Assembly (NCBI GenBank): GCA_964568855.1 | Contig: CAZMSD010000014.1 | Location: 1-64,000, forward strand | DNA: 64,000 nucleotides | Direction: 5' to 3' | Source of the DNA: CAZMSD01 sp964568855 | GTDB lineage: Bacteria; CAIWAD01 | Shown: positions 44,219 through 52,851 of the stretch, one piece after another | Numbering within the stretch: the stretch's first letter is position 1 | How the letters are laid out: each line of letters starts with the position of its first letter | The notes under the pieces: model-generated | Seen by the model: the letters and a program-made list of their open reading frames with translations, nothing else | What the model was told of the DNA's origin: nothing | Database searches by the model: none | Made by a program: the position numbers and the translations under genes

Positions 44219-45743
44219 TCCGCTCCAGCTTCAAAGCGGCGGAGAGGGCTCTGCGCTGCCAGGGCAGGAAGCGCAGAATCGCCAGGATTCCCAGGGCCTT
44301 GAAGACCGTCGAAATCAGGATCGCCAGCCAGACTCCCGTGATGCCCAGCGAGGTCCAACTCACCAGGGCCAGCGCCAGCGGGATCCGCATCAGGTTACCG
44401 GGAACCGTTACCCAGAGCGGCCAGGAGGAAACGCCGGCTCCCACAAGACTCTCACCCAGCACGATTTCGATCACGTGGAACAGGTTGGCCGCCGCGGCCA
44501 TGCGCAGGTAGTCCGCGGAAAGTGCGATCAGCTCGCGGTCGCCGGTGTAGAGCCGGCAGAGTTCCTCCGGGATCAGCCACCACGCCAGACTGAAGAGCAG
44601 CGCCACGGGATACGTGGCGTACATCGCGCCCAGGGCCACGCGCTGGACCGGCTGGAGCAGTCTGCGTATTTCCTCGATGCCGAGATCCGAGTCGTGGGGA
44701 GCTGTCTCCCTTCCATCCACGGCGGAAGGCCTTCCCGGCAGTATTTTCGCCTCCCGCAATTCGCGTACCCTTCGTCCCAGGGCCTCGCCCACCATGGTGG
44801 AAGTGGCCGCACCGAATCCCAGCAGCACCACGAAACCGATGGATTCCACGCCGCGGATCCCGATGCCGATCACGCCGAAGGCCGCCGGACCGAAGCGGGC
44901 CAGGATCCGGTTGAGCACCATGAAGATGCTGGAATAGAAGGTGATGGAGACGCAGACCGGGGCGCCCACGCGCAGGATTTCGCCCCAGATGGCGGGCGCC
45001 GGCCGCCATTCCGGCCAGCCGGGGAACCTGCAGCGCGGTGCTCTCCTAACCGAGCCAGCGACGCTGTCGTCGGGGCGCTCCTCGACCACGCCATCCAATT
45101 GACCGCTCAATCGCCGGGAGATGATCCAGGCTCCCAGGGCACCCGTCAGCGTCTTGGACAGGATGCTGGCCAGCGCAATGCCCGTGATCCCCGCGCCCAG
45201 CAGGAGGACGCTCACCGCGTTGAGCGCCGTGTTCAGGCTGACGCCCATGATCTGCAGGCGGAAGGGAGTTCGCGTGTCGCCCAGGCCGATGAAGACCCCG
45301 TCCAGCACCATGGCCGTGGAAATAGCGGGATAGCCCAGGTATATCAGGCGCAGGTACCGGGCGGCCAGGCGATGCACCTCCCCTTCGCCGCCCATGGCGG
45401 AGAGCAGGTACGGACTCAGGACCCAGCCGCAGGCGAATACGAGCAGCGAGAGAAGAACGTTCAGCAGCAGGCTCTGCCTGATGGTGCGGCGCAGACCCCG
45501 GGTGTTGCGCAGCCCGCGCAGGCGGGCCACCGAGGCCAGCGCTCCCTTCTGGACCAGTGCCATCAGTCCGGCGTTGAAGATCACCACCATCATGCACAGT
45601 CCCATGGCGGAGATGGCGGCCGATCCCAGGCGGCCGGCCCAGAAGAAGTCGTTGACGCCGTAGAGCGTGTTGAGGATGAAACTGCCCGCGGCCGGGAAGG
45701 CCAGGGCGTAGATGCTGCGGTAGGGTGTGGACTGTGCGGCCAT
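44211..45743 (-). CDS. MATE family efflux transporter
   Basis: A 510-residue membrane protein with twelve hydrophobic segments. The N-terminal IYALAFPAAGSFILNTLYGV and NDFFWAGRLGSAAISAMG match the MatE family, and the second half repeats the pattern (ILRVGAPVCVSITFYSSIFM). An inserted loop of about 40 residues (GRPSAVDGRETAPHDSDL) between helices seven and nine is unusual. It exports cationic drugs or metabolites by proton or sodium antiport. It converges with the kinase gene. Confidence 0.88.
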   Translation of the reverse strand: MAAQSTPYRSIYALAFPAAGSFILNTLYGVNDFFWAGRLGSAAISAMGLCMMVVIFNAGLMALVQKGALASVARLRGLRNTRGLRRTIRQSLLLNVLLSLLVFACGWVLSPYLLSAMGGEGEVHRLAARYLRLIYLGYPAISTAMVLDGVFIGLGDTRTPFRLQIMGVSLNTALNAVSVLLLGAGITGIALASILSKTLTGALGAWIISRRLSGQLDGVVEERPDDSVAGSVRRAPRCRFPGWPEWRPAPAIWGEILRVGAPVCVSITFYSSIFMVLNRILARFGPAAFGVIGIGIRGVESIGFVVLLGFGAATSTMVGEALGRRVRELREAKILPGRPSAVDGRETAPHDSDLGIEEIRRLLQPVQRVALGAMYATYPVALLFSLAWWLIPEELCRLYTGDRELIALSADYLRMAAAANLFHVIEIVLGESLVGAGVSSWPLWVTVPGNLMRIPLALALVSWTSLGITGVWLAILISTVFKALGILAILRFLPWQRRALSAALKLERIN

Positions 45744-45835
45744 GCGCCAATTTGGGAATTCCCCGGCAGTCCGGCGGAATGATGATCGGATTGTGCCGCG
45801 CCGGCGGATGGCAGCACGTCCTTGTTAATCGGCGC

Positions 45836-45875
45836 TTGACGCGAACGACAATTGTCGCTATCATTCGCGACGAAT
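45836..45875 (+). promoter_or_regulatory. Promoter and operator of the Xre-RES operon
   Basis: A sigma-70 type promoter: TTGACG at 45836-45841, 17-base spacer, TATCAT at 45859-45864. The spacer contains the perfect 12-base palindrome CGACAATTGTCG (45846-45857). A second palindrome, ATTCGCGACGAAT (45863-45875), overlaps the -10 element. Both are suitably placed for repression by the downstream antitoxin. A strong ribosome site AAGGAGAGG lies before the GTG at 45915. Confidence 0.8.
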
Positions 45876-45914
45876 GACCACTACCATCTGGTTGTTTGGA
45901 AGGAGAGGTCATCC

Positions 45915-46346
45915 GTGCACCCGTCCAGCATAGCTAAGATCCTGGGAGGCAAGGCTACCCTGAAAACGGAGCTGCGCTCGTCTCTGGACCTCTTTGAGCT
46001 GGGGCGCCGGGGCCTCAGCAAGCGGGCCCTCTTGAACCTGGCTTCCTATCTCGGGCTGACCGTCAAGGAAATCTCGGCGCTGCTGCCCGTGACCGAGCGG
46101 ACGATTCAGCGATACTCGCCTGAGCAGCGGTTTCGCGCCGATGTGTCGGATCACATCCTCCATGTTGCTGAGGTGGCAGCCAGGGGAGAGGAAGTGTTCG
46201 GCGACAAGCAGAGGTTCATTTCGTGGATGGCCCAGCCCAGCGCTGCCCTGGGTAATAAGATCCCCGAGGAGCTTCTGAGTTCCCGGATCGGCACCGAGCT
46301 GGTCCTCGATGAACTGGGGAGGATCGAGCACGGAATCATCGCCTGA
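45915..46346 (+). CDS. Antitoxin, Xre/MbcA/ParS family (RES partner)
   Basis: A 143-residue antitoxin of the DUF2384 type. The Xre-like helix-turn-helix is GLTVKEISALLPVTERTIQRY at about residues 67-87, and the C-terminal toxin-binding part contains EEVFGDKQRFISWMAQPSAALGN and LLSSRIGTELVLDEL, the family's conserved end. The GTG start is preceded by AAGGAGAGG; longer frames lack this. It neutralises the RES toxin and very likely represses its own promoter through the palindromes at 45846-45875. Its stop overlaps the toxin start by one base. Confidence 0.88.
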   Translation: MHPSSIAKILGGKATLKTELRSSLDLFELGRRGLSKRALLNLASYLGLTVKEISALLPVTERTIQRYSPEQRFRADVSDHILHVAEVAARGEEVFGDKQRFISWMAQPSAALGNKIPEELLSSRIGTELVLDELGRIEHGIIA

Positions 46347-46813
46347 TGCGGGTATTTCGCATTGCGAAGACTCGGTATATCCGCGACCTGTCGGGTGCCG
46401 GACCGCGGACTCATGGTGGGCGCTGGAATCATCGAGGCACCCCTCTGATCTACGCTTCCATGACACGTTCCCTCGCAAGCCTTGAGTGCCTTGTGCACTT
46501 TCCGATGACCCAGGAACCCCTGGATCTGTCCATCGCCGCATTTTCGCTGCCCGATGATGCCGACGTATCTGAAGTGCCGGTATCGACGCTTCCCCGGAAC
46601 TGGATGTCCTATCCGGCTCCGCCGGAGCTGGCGGACATCGGAACGGAATGGGTGTGCAGCCGCGGGAGCCTGCTGCTGCTCGTCCCCTCGGCAGTGGTTC
46701 CCGATGAACCTAACGTGTTGATCAACCCGGAACACCAGGACATTGTGCGGTTCGCGATCGAGGATGTCCGCGCATTCGCTTTCGACCAGAGGCTGCTCGA
46801 TCGGCTGCAGTGA
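46346..46813 (+). CDS. RES domain toxin
   Basis: A 155-residue RES-family toxin, an enzyme group known to consume NAD in other bacteria. The conserved R, E and S residues are present: R in GGRWNHRGTPLIYASMT, then SLASLECLVHF with the E, and S near the C-terminus. The start overlaps the antitoxin stop (TGATG), the normal order for Xre-RES modules. The pair probably acts as a stress or phage-defence toxin-antitoxin system or as a stabilisation module. Confidence 0.88.
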   Translation: MRVFRIAKTRYIRDLSGAGPRTHGGRWNHRGTPLIYASMTRSLASLECLVHFPMTQEPLDLSIAAFSLPDDADVSEVPVSTLPRNWMSYPAPPELADIGTEWVCSRGSLLLLVPSAVVPDEPNVLINPEHQDIVRFAIEDVRAFAFDQRLLDRLQ

Positions 46814-46837
46814 TCGGACTGCTCATCGTAATCCATC

Positions 46838-47380
46838 GTGTCCTCGCATAACACCTATATTCTCAGCATGCTGCTGCTGACCCTGCTGATCCTGCCCCTC
46901 GCCCTGCTGAGCCTGGCCAGCACCTGCTTCCTGGGCGGACCACGCCGCTACGACCTGCTCACCGTGGGTCTCGCGCTGGTGCTGCTCTACGCCTTCCTGC
47001 AGTACGGCTGGTGGGCCGCCGCCGGCTGGTTCCTGCTCTACGGCGGATTGAGGGGGACGCTCAGCTGGTACTACCCCCGCCGCCTCAGCGGAACGGAGCG
47101 CGGCGAGGAGGGCAGGGCGCTCTACCTGAGTTTCCTCCCCCGCGACGACAGCGGCCGTCGCCCGCTGGTGATCTTCCTGCCCCCGCTCAAGGGCTTGCTG
47201 TACTGGCTGGCCGGCCGGATCACCACGCCCGTCCCGCAGGCCGGGAACCGGCCCGCTTCCGAACTGGTACTTCCCCTTCTGAACCAGGTCTACGGTGCGG
47301 CCCGCGGATTCCGGCTGGACACCCGGCACCTGGACGGCGCGGGCGCTAAAATGCCCGCCATGGAAATCCGATGTGATTGA
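46838..47380 (+). CDS. Small membrane protein of unknown function
   Basis: A 180-residue protein starting at a GTG. The N-terminal half holds two or three hydrophobic helices (LLTLLILPLALLSLASTCFL; LLTVGLALVLLYAFL; YGWWAAAGWFLLYGGL). The C-terminal part is polar with Arg-rich stretches and a short LVIFLPPLKGLLYWL helix. I recognise no family. It follows the toxin gene by 24 bases and precedes the rhodanese gene, possibly within one transcription unit. Confidence 0.5.
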   Translation: MSSHNTYILSMLLLTLLILPLALLSLASTCFLGGPRRYDLLTVGLALVLLYAFLQYGWWAAAGWFLLYGGLRGTLSWYYPRRLSGTERGEEGRALYLSFLPRDDSGRRPLVIFLPPLKGLLYWLAGRITTPVPQAGNRPASELVLPLLNQVYGAARGFRLDTRHLDGAGAKMPAMEIRCD

Positions 47381-47418
47381 AATGGTCCACTGGTGGATCA
47401 TCCGCGGAAAGGAACCCT

Positions 47419-47910
47419 GTGAAGACACTCAAGGAATTCATACTGATAGGTCTCGTCGGGGCCGTGGTGGCCTTGACCTTCAATACCCTGCGCGAGGATG
47501 GACTGAGCCTGCGGGCCGAGGACCTTACGAGTATTCGGGCCGCCGGCGCAGACACCCTGGAGATCCGCGCCCCGCACAAACTCGCGGTGATCGGCTTCGA
47601 GGAGGCGGAGGCCCTGCACCGCAAGGAACTGGCCTTTTTCGTGGACGCTCGCTCAGTCGAGAAATACAACCAGGGACACGTTCCCGGATCCATCAGCATT
47701 CCCGTGGACGCCTATCGGCGCAATGAGCGCAGCCTGTCCACTCCCAAGGGCTTCACGGTGGTGGTCTACTGCGACGGCATCGAATGCGAGCTGTCTCACG
47801 ACCTGGCTAAGTTGCTGGTCCGCGACGGGTTCTGGAAGGTGCGCGTCTACGAGGGCGGCTTCGAGGAGTGGGACGCCATGGGCATGCCACTCGAAAGCGT
47901 GGAGCCCTGA
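47419..47910 (+). CDS. Membrane-anchored rhodanese-like protein
   Basis: A 163-residue protein with an N-terminal membrane segment (FILIGLVGAVVALTFNTL) and a rhodanese fold. FFVDARSVEKYNQGHVPGSISIP carries the family's first signature and VVVYCDGIECELSHDLAKLL the active-site loop with Cys, followed by VRVYEGGFEEWDAMGMP. It probably handles sulfane sulfur in the periplasm. The GTG start has AAAGGAA upstream. It overlaps the MauE/DoxX gene by one base. Confidence 0.8.
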   Translation: MKTLKEFILIGLVGAVVALTFNTLREDGLSLRAEDLTSIRAAGADTLEIRAPHKLAVIGFEEAEALHRKELAFFVDARSVEKYNQGHVPGSISIPVDAYRRNERSLSTPKGFTVVVYCDGIECELSHDLAKLLVRDGFWKVRVYEGGFEEWDAMGMPLESVEP

Positions 47911-48419
47911 TGCCGCGGTCCACTTCTTCCACAGCTTATCACCCGCTGATGGTTGCGCTGATCTGGTCGTTCAGAGTTCTGCTGGCGGGCCTGTTCATCT
48001 TCGCGGCGGTGGGCAAGATCCAGGTGCCCCACGAGTTCGCCGCCGTGATCCGCAAGTTCCACGTTCTCCCGCGCATGCTGAGCAACCTGCCGGCCATGAT
48101 TCTGCCCTGGGTCGAGCTGCTGGCCTCTCTGGGTCTGGTGACGGGCGTGTTGCGGCGCGCGTCGCTGGCCTGGATCACACTACTGCTGGCGGTGTTCACT
48201 CTGCTCTTCGTCCGGGTCATGGCCCTCGGAATCCTGGTGGACTGCGGATGCTTCGGCATCCTGCAGAAGTACGTTCCTTTCCTGGCTGGGGACGTGGGAT
48301 TCGGCACGCTCTCGCGCAACCTGGTCCTGCTGGGCCTGTGCGCCTTCCTCTGGTTCGCGCCGGCCATCCAGGCGCGACTCAGCACCCGCGGCGCGGTCGC
48401 CCCGGATATCCATCGTTGA
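47910..48419 (+). CDS. MauE/DoxX-family redox-associated membrane protein
   Basis: A 169-residue four-helix membrane protein. The first helix (IWSFRVLLAGLFIFAAVGKIQ) has the GKI motif of MauE proteins, and VDCGCFG between helices is the family's Cys pair. Together with the rhodanese, with which it shares a TGATG overlap, it may make or protect disulphides or carry sulfur across the membrane. Some organisms have similar rhodanese-MauE pairs. Confidence 0.8.
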   Translation: MPRSTSSTAYHPLMVALIWSFRVLLAGLFIFAAVGKIQVPHEFAAVIRKFHVLPRMLSNLPAMILPWVELLASLGLVTGVLRRASLAWITLLLAVFTLLFVRVMALGILVDCGCFGILQKYVPFLAGDVGFGTLSRNLVLLGLCAFLWFAPAIQARLSTRGAVAPDIHR

Positions 48420-48436
48420 ACTCTGGGGGAGGTTCC

Positions 48437-49249
48437 ATGCCGTCCTCCGTCCCCAGGAGCCACTTCCTGCAGCTTCCGGGGGGAAGGGTGCACGCGGAGG
48501 AACTCGGCGATCCCGACGCTTCCCCGCTGATCCTGCTCCATTCGGGAGGAAGCGGTTACAGACCCGGTCGCTGGGACGAGGGCCTGCGGCGCCTGGCTCA
48601 CGGGCCCGCCGGCTGGAGGCTGATCCGCTACGACAGGCCCGGTTACGGCCTGAGCGGCGCTCGCGAGGACGCCTTCGCGCCCGGTTTTTTCGAGCGCGAC
48701 GCCCGCGACCTCGCGGTCCTGGTGGAACGCACCTGCCAGGGCGAGCGCCCGGTGCTGGTGGGCAGCAGCGACGGGGGCACCGTGGCCATGATCCATGCCG
48801 CGGCTCATCCCGAAAGGCTGCGATCCCTGGTCTGCGAGGGGGCGCACAGCTACGCCGACCCCCGGCTCATGGAATCTCTGGTGGAAATGCGAAGGAAATT
48901 CATCCGGCGGCATGGAGCCGAGCCCCGGGAGGGAGAATCGCCGGCCGTACAGAGGGGGCGACAGTGGTGCGCCACCTGGAGTCATCCCCGATGGCGCGAC
49001 TGGTCCATTCTACCGAGCCTTGAACGAATCCGCTGCCCGGTACTGATCGTGCAGGGCGAGCGCGACGGGATCGTGGGCGACGAGCACGCGGAGCGCACCG
49101 CCCGCGCGGTGGGTTCAGGGGCTCGCTGCGTGATTCTGAGAAAAGGCGAGCACATCTGTCATCGCAGCCACCCGGAGGAGTACTACTCGCTCCTGGAAGA
49201 ATTCCTCCGCTCCTCGCAGGGCGGCAGGTCCGCGGCCGCCTCAGGGTAG
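48437..49249 (+). CDS. Alpha/beta hydrolase
   Basis: A 270-residue alpha/beta hydrolase. It has the oxyanion region LILLHSGGSG, the nucleophile elbow VGSSDGGTVAM (S-D-G-G, Ser in GxSxG-like form), the Asp in VLIVQGERDGIVGDEH and the His in ILRKGEHICHRSHPE. The substrate is unknown. The gene is 17 bases after the MauE gene. Its 3' end overlaps the convergent TetR gene by 67 bases, so a long antisense overlap is present. Confidence 0.85.
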   Translation: MPSSVPRSHFLQLPGGRVHAEELGDPDASPLILLHSGGSGYRPGRWDEGLRRLAHGPAGWRLIRYDRPGYGLSGAREDAFAPGFFERDARDLAVLVERTCQGERPVLVGSSDGGTVAMIHAAAHPERLRSLVCEGAHSYADPRLMESLVEMRRKFIRRHGAEPREGESPAVQRGRQWCATWSHPRWRDWSILPSLERIRCPVLIVQGERDGIVGDEHAERTARAVGSGARCVILRKGEHICHRSHPEEYYSLLEEFLRSSQGGRSAAASG

Positions 49250-49839
49250 AGGCATCTTTTCAGGCAGCAGTAGAGGAACTCCTGCACATCCTGTGCCTTG
49301 ATGCCCAGGTGTTTATAGAGAAAGCGCTTGCGCTGCTGAAACAGCCCGCTCGACAGGACGATACATGAGGCGAGGATGAGGGCCGGTTCGGCCTTCACCA
49401 GTCCGCGTTCGGCCTGGCTCTCGACGATGAAATCCAGGACGTGCTGGTACATGGCCCTGCTGCGTTCCGCGAGAGTGGCGCGCTGCTCTTCGTGTAGTTC
49501 CAGCAGCAGTTCCTCGCGGGTCGAGACGTAGATCCAGATGTTGAAGTACTCAGGATGTCGGCGGGCGAATTCAGAGTAGGCCTCAAGGTAAGTGAAGGCG
49601 TCGATTTCGTCGCCCGCCTGCGCCACCGTCTCCTCCGTGATCTCTTTGATCAGAGTCCAGGCCTCAATGAGCAGGATGCCCAGTATCTCGGCCTTATTGC
49701 GGAAATTAGAGTAGATGGCGCCGGTGGTCAGACCGGCTTCCTTTGCTATACGTCGTACACTGGCGCTGGCGTAGCCTTCGGCGAGGATCAGTCGTCTTGC
49801 ATGCTCGAGGACGACATCCTTCTTGCAAGCTTTTGGCAT
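49183..49839 (-). CDS. TetR family regulator, probable FadR-type repressor
   Basis: A 218-residue TetR protein. The helix-turn-helix is VLEHARRLILAEGYASASVR with GLTTGAIYSNFRNKAEIL. The C-terminal domain resembles fatty-acyl-CoA-responsive regulators. It is divergent, 65 bases away, from an acyl-CoA dehydrogenase/thiolase/FadN operon, the same arrangement as TetR-type FadR with fadNAE in Bacillus. I chose the ATG at 49839 because GGGAAC lies upstream; the ATG at 49875 would intrude on the short promoter region. Confidence 0.8.
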   Translation of the reverse strand: MPKACKKDVVLEHARRLILAEGYASASVRRIAKEAGLTTGAIYSNFRNKAEILGILLIEAWTLIKEITEETVAQAGDEIDAFTYLEAYSEFARRHPEYFNIWIYVSTREELLLELHEEQRATLAERSRAMYQHVLDFIVESQAERGLVKAEPALILASCIVLSSGLFQQRKRFLYKHLGIKAQDVQEFLYCCLKRCLYPEAAADLPPCEERRNSSRSE

Positions 49840-49904
49840 GTTGTTCCCATCAAGTGATCCTCTCTGAAGATACATTGTTTTTGAACAGTTTGCACAGGTG
49901 CATT

Positions 49905-51632
49905 ATGAATCTCACGATTCCCTTCCTGCCCGGTCCCGCGGCGAGCCTGTCGCCCTTCGCACCTGAGGCGCTGGATTCCGAGCAGCAGGAATTCCGCGGG
50001 GCGATTCGCGATTTCGCCAGGCAGGAACTGAAGCCGCACCGCGAGGAGATCGAATCGCTGAAGCCCGGGCTGGTGCGCCGCCTGCTGAAGACCACCGCCG
50101 AGATGGGGATCACGGGCGTGGACGTCCCCGAGGAATTCGGCGGGCTGGGCTTCGACTGGAAACTGGCCGCAGTAGTGCCCGACGACCTCTGCGAGTGTCA
50201 CAGCGCCAGCTTCCTGGTGAGCCTGGGCGTACTCACCGGGATAGCCCTGCTGCCGGTGAAACTCTACGGCTCCCCGGTGCAGCAGCAGAGGATCCTGCCC
50301 GGCGTGGCCGAGGGCGAGCTGGTGGGCGCCTACTGCCTGACGGAACCGGGCTCAGGCAGCGACGCGCTGTCCTCCAGCTCGGTGGCGCGCCGCCAGCCCG
50401 ACGGCGGCTTCCTGTTAAGCGGTCGGAAACAATTCATCACCAACGCGAATTTCGCGGACTACTACATCATCTTCGCCAGGGTCCTGGAAGGGGCGGAACG
50501 GGCCGACCGCAAGAGTCTCAGCGCCTTCATCGTGCCCCGGGAGGTGCCCGGCCTGACGGTGGGTCCTGAAGAGACAAAAATGGGCCTGAAGGGCTCTTCC
50601 ACCGCCTCGCTGACCTTCGACCAGTCGCCCCTGGGTCCGGAAGCGCTGCTGGGCCGGGTGGGCGAGGGCGCCGACATCGCGCTGGTGACCCTCGACGTGG
50701 GTCGCCTGAAACTGGGCATGATGAATCTCGGACTGAGTCGCCGCTGCCTGGAGGAGGCGCTGGCCTACACCGTCGAGCGCGAGCAGTTCGGCACGCCGGT
50801 CCGGGGCTTCGGCGCCATCCGGCGCAAGTTGGCCTGGATGGGCCAGCGGCTGCTGCTGCTGGAAAGCACGGCCTGGAGGGTGGCGGGCATCATGGACGAG
50901 CGCATCGCCGGGCGCGAAGGCCGCGAGGCTGCCGAAGCCATCGGCGGCCTGGCCCTGGAAACCTCCATCGTCAAGATCCTGGGCAGTGAGACTCTGTGGC
51001 TGGCCTCCGATCATGCCCTGCAGTGCCTGGGAGGCTACGGCTTCTGCGAGGAGTACCCGCTGGCCGCCGTGGTGCGCGATACGCGCGTCGACCGGATCTA
51101 CGAGGGCACCAACGAAATCAATCGGCAGGTCATCCTGGTCAGCTACCTGCGGGCGCTTCTGGAGGGTCGCATGGACCTCCGGCGGATGCTCAGGGAGTAC
51201 CCGGCGAAACTCGGCCGGCCCGGCCCGAACAAGACGCTGCACGCTCTCAGGCGTCTCACGCTGGTGCTGATGGACGCGGCGGTGGCGCACTGGGGGCAGG
51301 ACCTGGGACTGGAGCAGCAGGCGGGCGAGGACCTCGCGGACCTGCTGATCCAGACCTACGCCCTGGAGTGCGCCGCGCTCAGGGTGGAGCAGTACTGGGA
51401 CCGGATCAAGGATCCGCGGCTGGCCGGCCTGCTGCTGCGCCTGGCGGCCTGCCAGACGGGACTGGACTGCCTGGCGCCGGCGCACCGGCTGCTGGCGGCG
51501 CTTCCCTGGGATTCCGGCCTCCGCGGCAGGGCGCTCGGCCTGCTGATGGCCGCCCGGCCGGAGGAGGACGTCTACGAGCTCTCCGACCGCGTGGTCGGGC
51601 TGATGACGCGTCACGGGCACTGGGCGATCTGA
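49905..51632 (+). CDS. fadE: Acyl-CoA dehydrogenase, FadE type
   Basis: A 575-residue flavoenzyme that makes trans-2-enoyl-CoA in beta-oxidation. Marks are YCLTEPGSGSDALSSSSVA, the C-terminal IYEGTNEINRQVI with the catalytic Glu, and SLGVLTGIALLPVKLYGSP. The extra C-terminal domain of about 190 residues and the total length match long-chain FadE of Bacillus and mitochondrial VLCAD rather than short-chain enzymes. It heads the operon and is divergent from the TetR gene. Confidence 0.9.
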   Translation: MNLTIPFLPGPAASLSPFAPEALDSEQQEFRGAIRDFARQELKPHREEIESLKPGLVRRLLKTTAEMGITGVDVPEEFGGLGFDWKLAAVVPDDLCECHSASFLVSLGVLTGIALLPVKLYGSPVQQQRILPGVAEGELVGAYCLTEPGSGSDALSSSSVARRQPDGGFLLSGRKQFITNANFADYYIIFARVLEGAERADRKSLSAFIVPREVPGLTVGPEETKMGLKGSSTASLTFDQSPLGPEALLGRVGEGADIALVTLDVGRLKLGMMNLGLSRRCLEEALAYTVEREQFGTPVRGFGAIRRKLAWMGQRLLLLESTAWRVAGIMDERIAGREGREAAEAIGGLALETSIVKILGSETLWLASDHALQCLGGYGFCEEYPLAAVVRDTRVDRIYEGTNEINRQVILVSYLRALLEGRMDLRRMLREYPAKLGRPGPNKTLHALRRLTLVLMDAAVAHWGQDLGLEQQAGEDLADLLIQTYALECAALRVEQYWDRIKDPRLAGLLLRLAACQTGLDCLAPAHRLLAALPWDSGLRGRALGLLMAARPEEDVYELSDRVVGLMTRHGHWAI

Positions 51633-51669
51633 GAGGGACGGTGCAGGTCTTTCAATTCGAGGACGAACC

Positions 51670-52851
51670 ATGAGTGGACGAGCCCTGATCGTGGACGCCC
51701 TGCGTTCACCGATTTCGCTGAAAGAGGGAATGCTCAAGCAGGTGCGCATCGACGAGGTCTGCGCGCAGGTGCTGAAGGGCCTGATGGAGCGCAATCCTGC
51801 GGCCTCGCCCGGCGACCTGGGGGACGTGGCGCTGGGCTGCGCCTTCCCGGAGGGGATCCAGGGCATGCTGGCCGCCCGGGGAGTTGCGCTGCTGGCCGGC
51901 TTCCCGGTGGAGGTGCCCGCCAGGGTGATCAACCGTTTCTGCGGCTCCTCCATGGACGCCCTGCATGCCGTCTCGCGCATGATCGAGCTGGGGGAAACGG
52001 AGCTGGCCGTCGCCGCCGGCATGGAGGACATGTTCGGCGTGCCCATGGGCGGCTATAACCCCGATTTCCATCCCGACCTCGCGGCCGACGAGTATTACAT
52101 GGGCATGGGCGAGACGGCCGAGCTGCTGGCGCGCGACCTGGAAATCGGCCGCGGGGAGCAGGAGGACTTCGCCGTCCAGAGTCATTGCAAGGCCCTGGCC
52201 GCCGGGGAGGCGGGAGAGTTCGAGCGGGAGATCCAAGCCATCGAGACCCCGGAGGGCCTGTTCGCGGCCGACGAGGGGCCGCGCGAGCCCGACCTGGAGA
52301 AGATCCGTTCACTCGACCCAGCCTTTATCGAGGGCGGCACGATCACAGCCGCCACCAGCTCTCCCGTCAGCAAGGGCGCCGCGGCCCTGCTGGTGGCCTC
52401 AGAGGAATACGTGAAGCGACAGGGTCTCAAGGCCAGGGCGGAAGTGGTTTCGCGCGGCGTGGCGGGAGTGGAGCCCACCCGGATGGGCGGCGGCCCCCTG
52501 CCGGCCACGGAAAAGGCGCTGGGCGCCGCGGGTCTGAAGATCTCCGACATGGAGGCAATCGAACTCAACGAGGCCTTCGCCGCCCAGTCGCTCTACGTGA
52601 TCCGCAGCGGAAAGTGGCCCGGGGAGCGGATCAACCTCAAGGGCGGCGCCATCGCACTGGGCCACCCGCTGGGCGCCTCCGGGGCCAGGATCCTATGCAC
52701 CTTGCTGGGCGTGCTCGAGGACCGCGGGCTGAAAACCGGCCTGGCCACCATGTGCATCGGGGGCGGCCAGGGCATCGCCACGGTGATCCGGCGCCTGGAC
52801 GGCGGGACCAAGGCCGCGGGCCGTAAAATGAAGGGAGCGGCAGCGGGATGA
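51670..52851 (+). CDS. fadA: Acetyl-CoA acyltransferase (3-ketoacyl-CoA thiolase)
   Basis: A 393-residue thiolase. The nucleophile Cys is in VINRFCGSSMDALHAVSRM. The active-site His is in IALGHPLGASGARILCTLL and the second Cys in TMCIGGGQGIATVI; NEAFAAQSLYVIR is also conserved. Length is as expected for FadA/FadI. It performs the last step of beta-oxidation, releasing acetyl-CoA. The stop overlaps the FadN start by four bases. Confidence 0.95.
   Translation: MSGRALIVDALRSPISLKEGMLKQVRIDEVCAQVLKGLMERNPAASPGDLGDVALGCAFPEGIQGMLAARGVALLAGFPVEVPARVINRFCGSSMDALHAVSRMIELGETELAVAAGMEDMFGVPMGGYNPDFHPDLAADEYYMGMGETAELLARDLEIGRGEQEDFAVQSHCKALAAGEAGEFEREIQAIETPEGLFAADEGPREPDLEKIRSLDPAFIEGGTITAATSSPVSKGAAALLVASEEYVKRQGLKARAEVVSRGVAGVEPTRMGGGPLPATEKALGAAGLKISDMEAIELNEAFAAQSLYVIRSGKWPGERINLKGGAIALGHPLGASGARILCTLLGVLEDRGLKTGLATMCIGGGQGIATVIRRLDGGTKAAGRKMKGAAAG

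Noticed and set aside
49183..49249. Frameshift at the end of the alpha/beta hydrolase gene
   Set aside because: The 67-base overlap with the convergent TetR gene is real in both frames; both proteins have complete family lengths, so no sequencing error is needed.
49840..49904. FadR-type operator in the TetR/fadE intergenic region
   Set aside because: Only a weak TGTT-N4-AACA palindrome is seen, too short to call.
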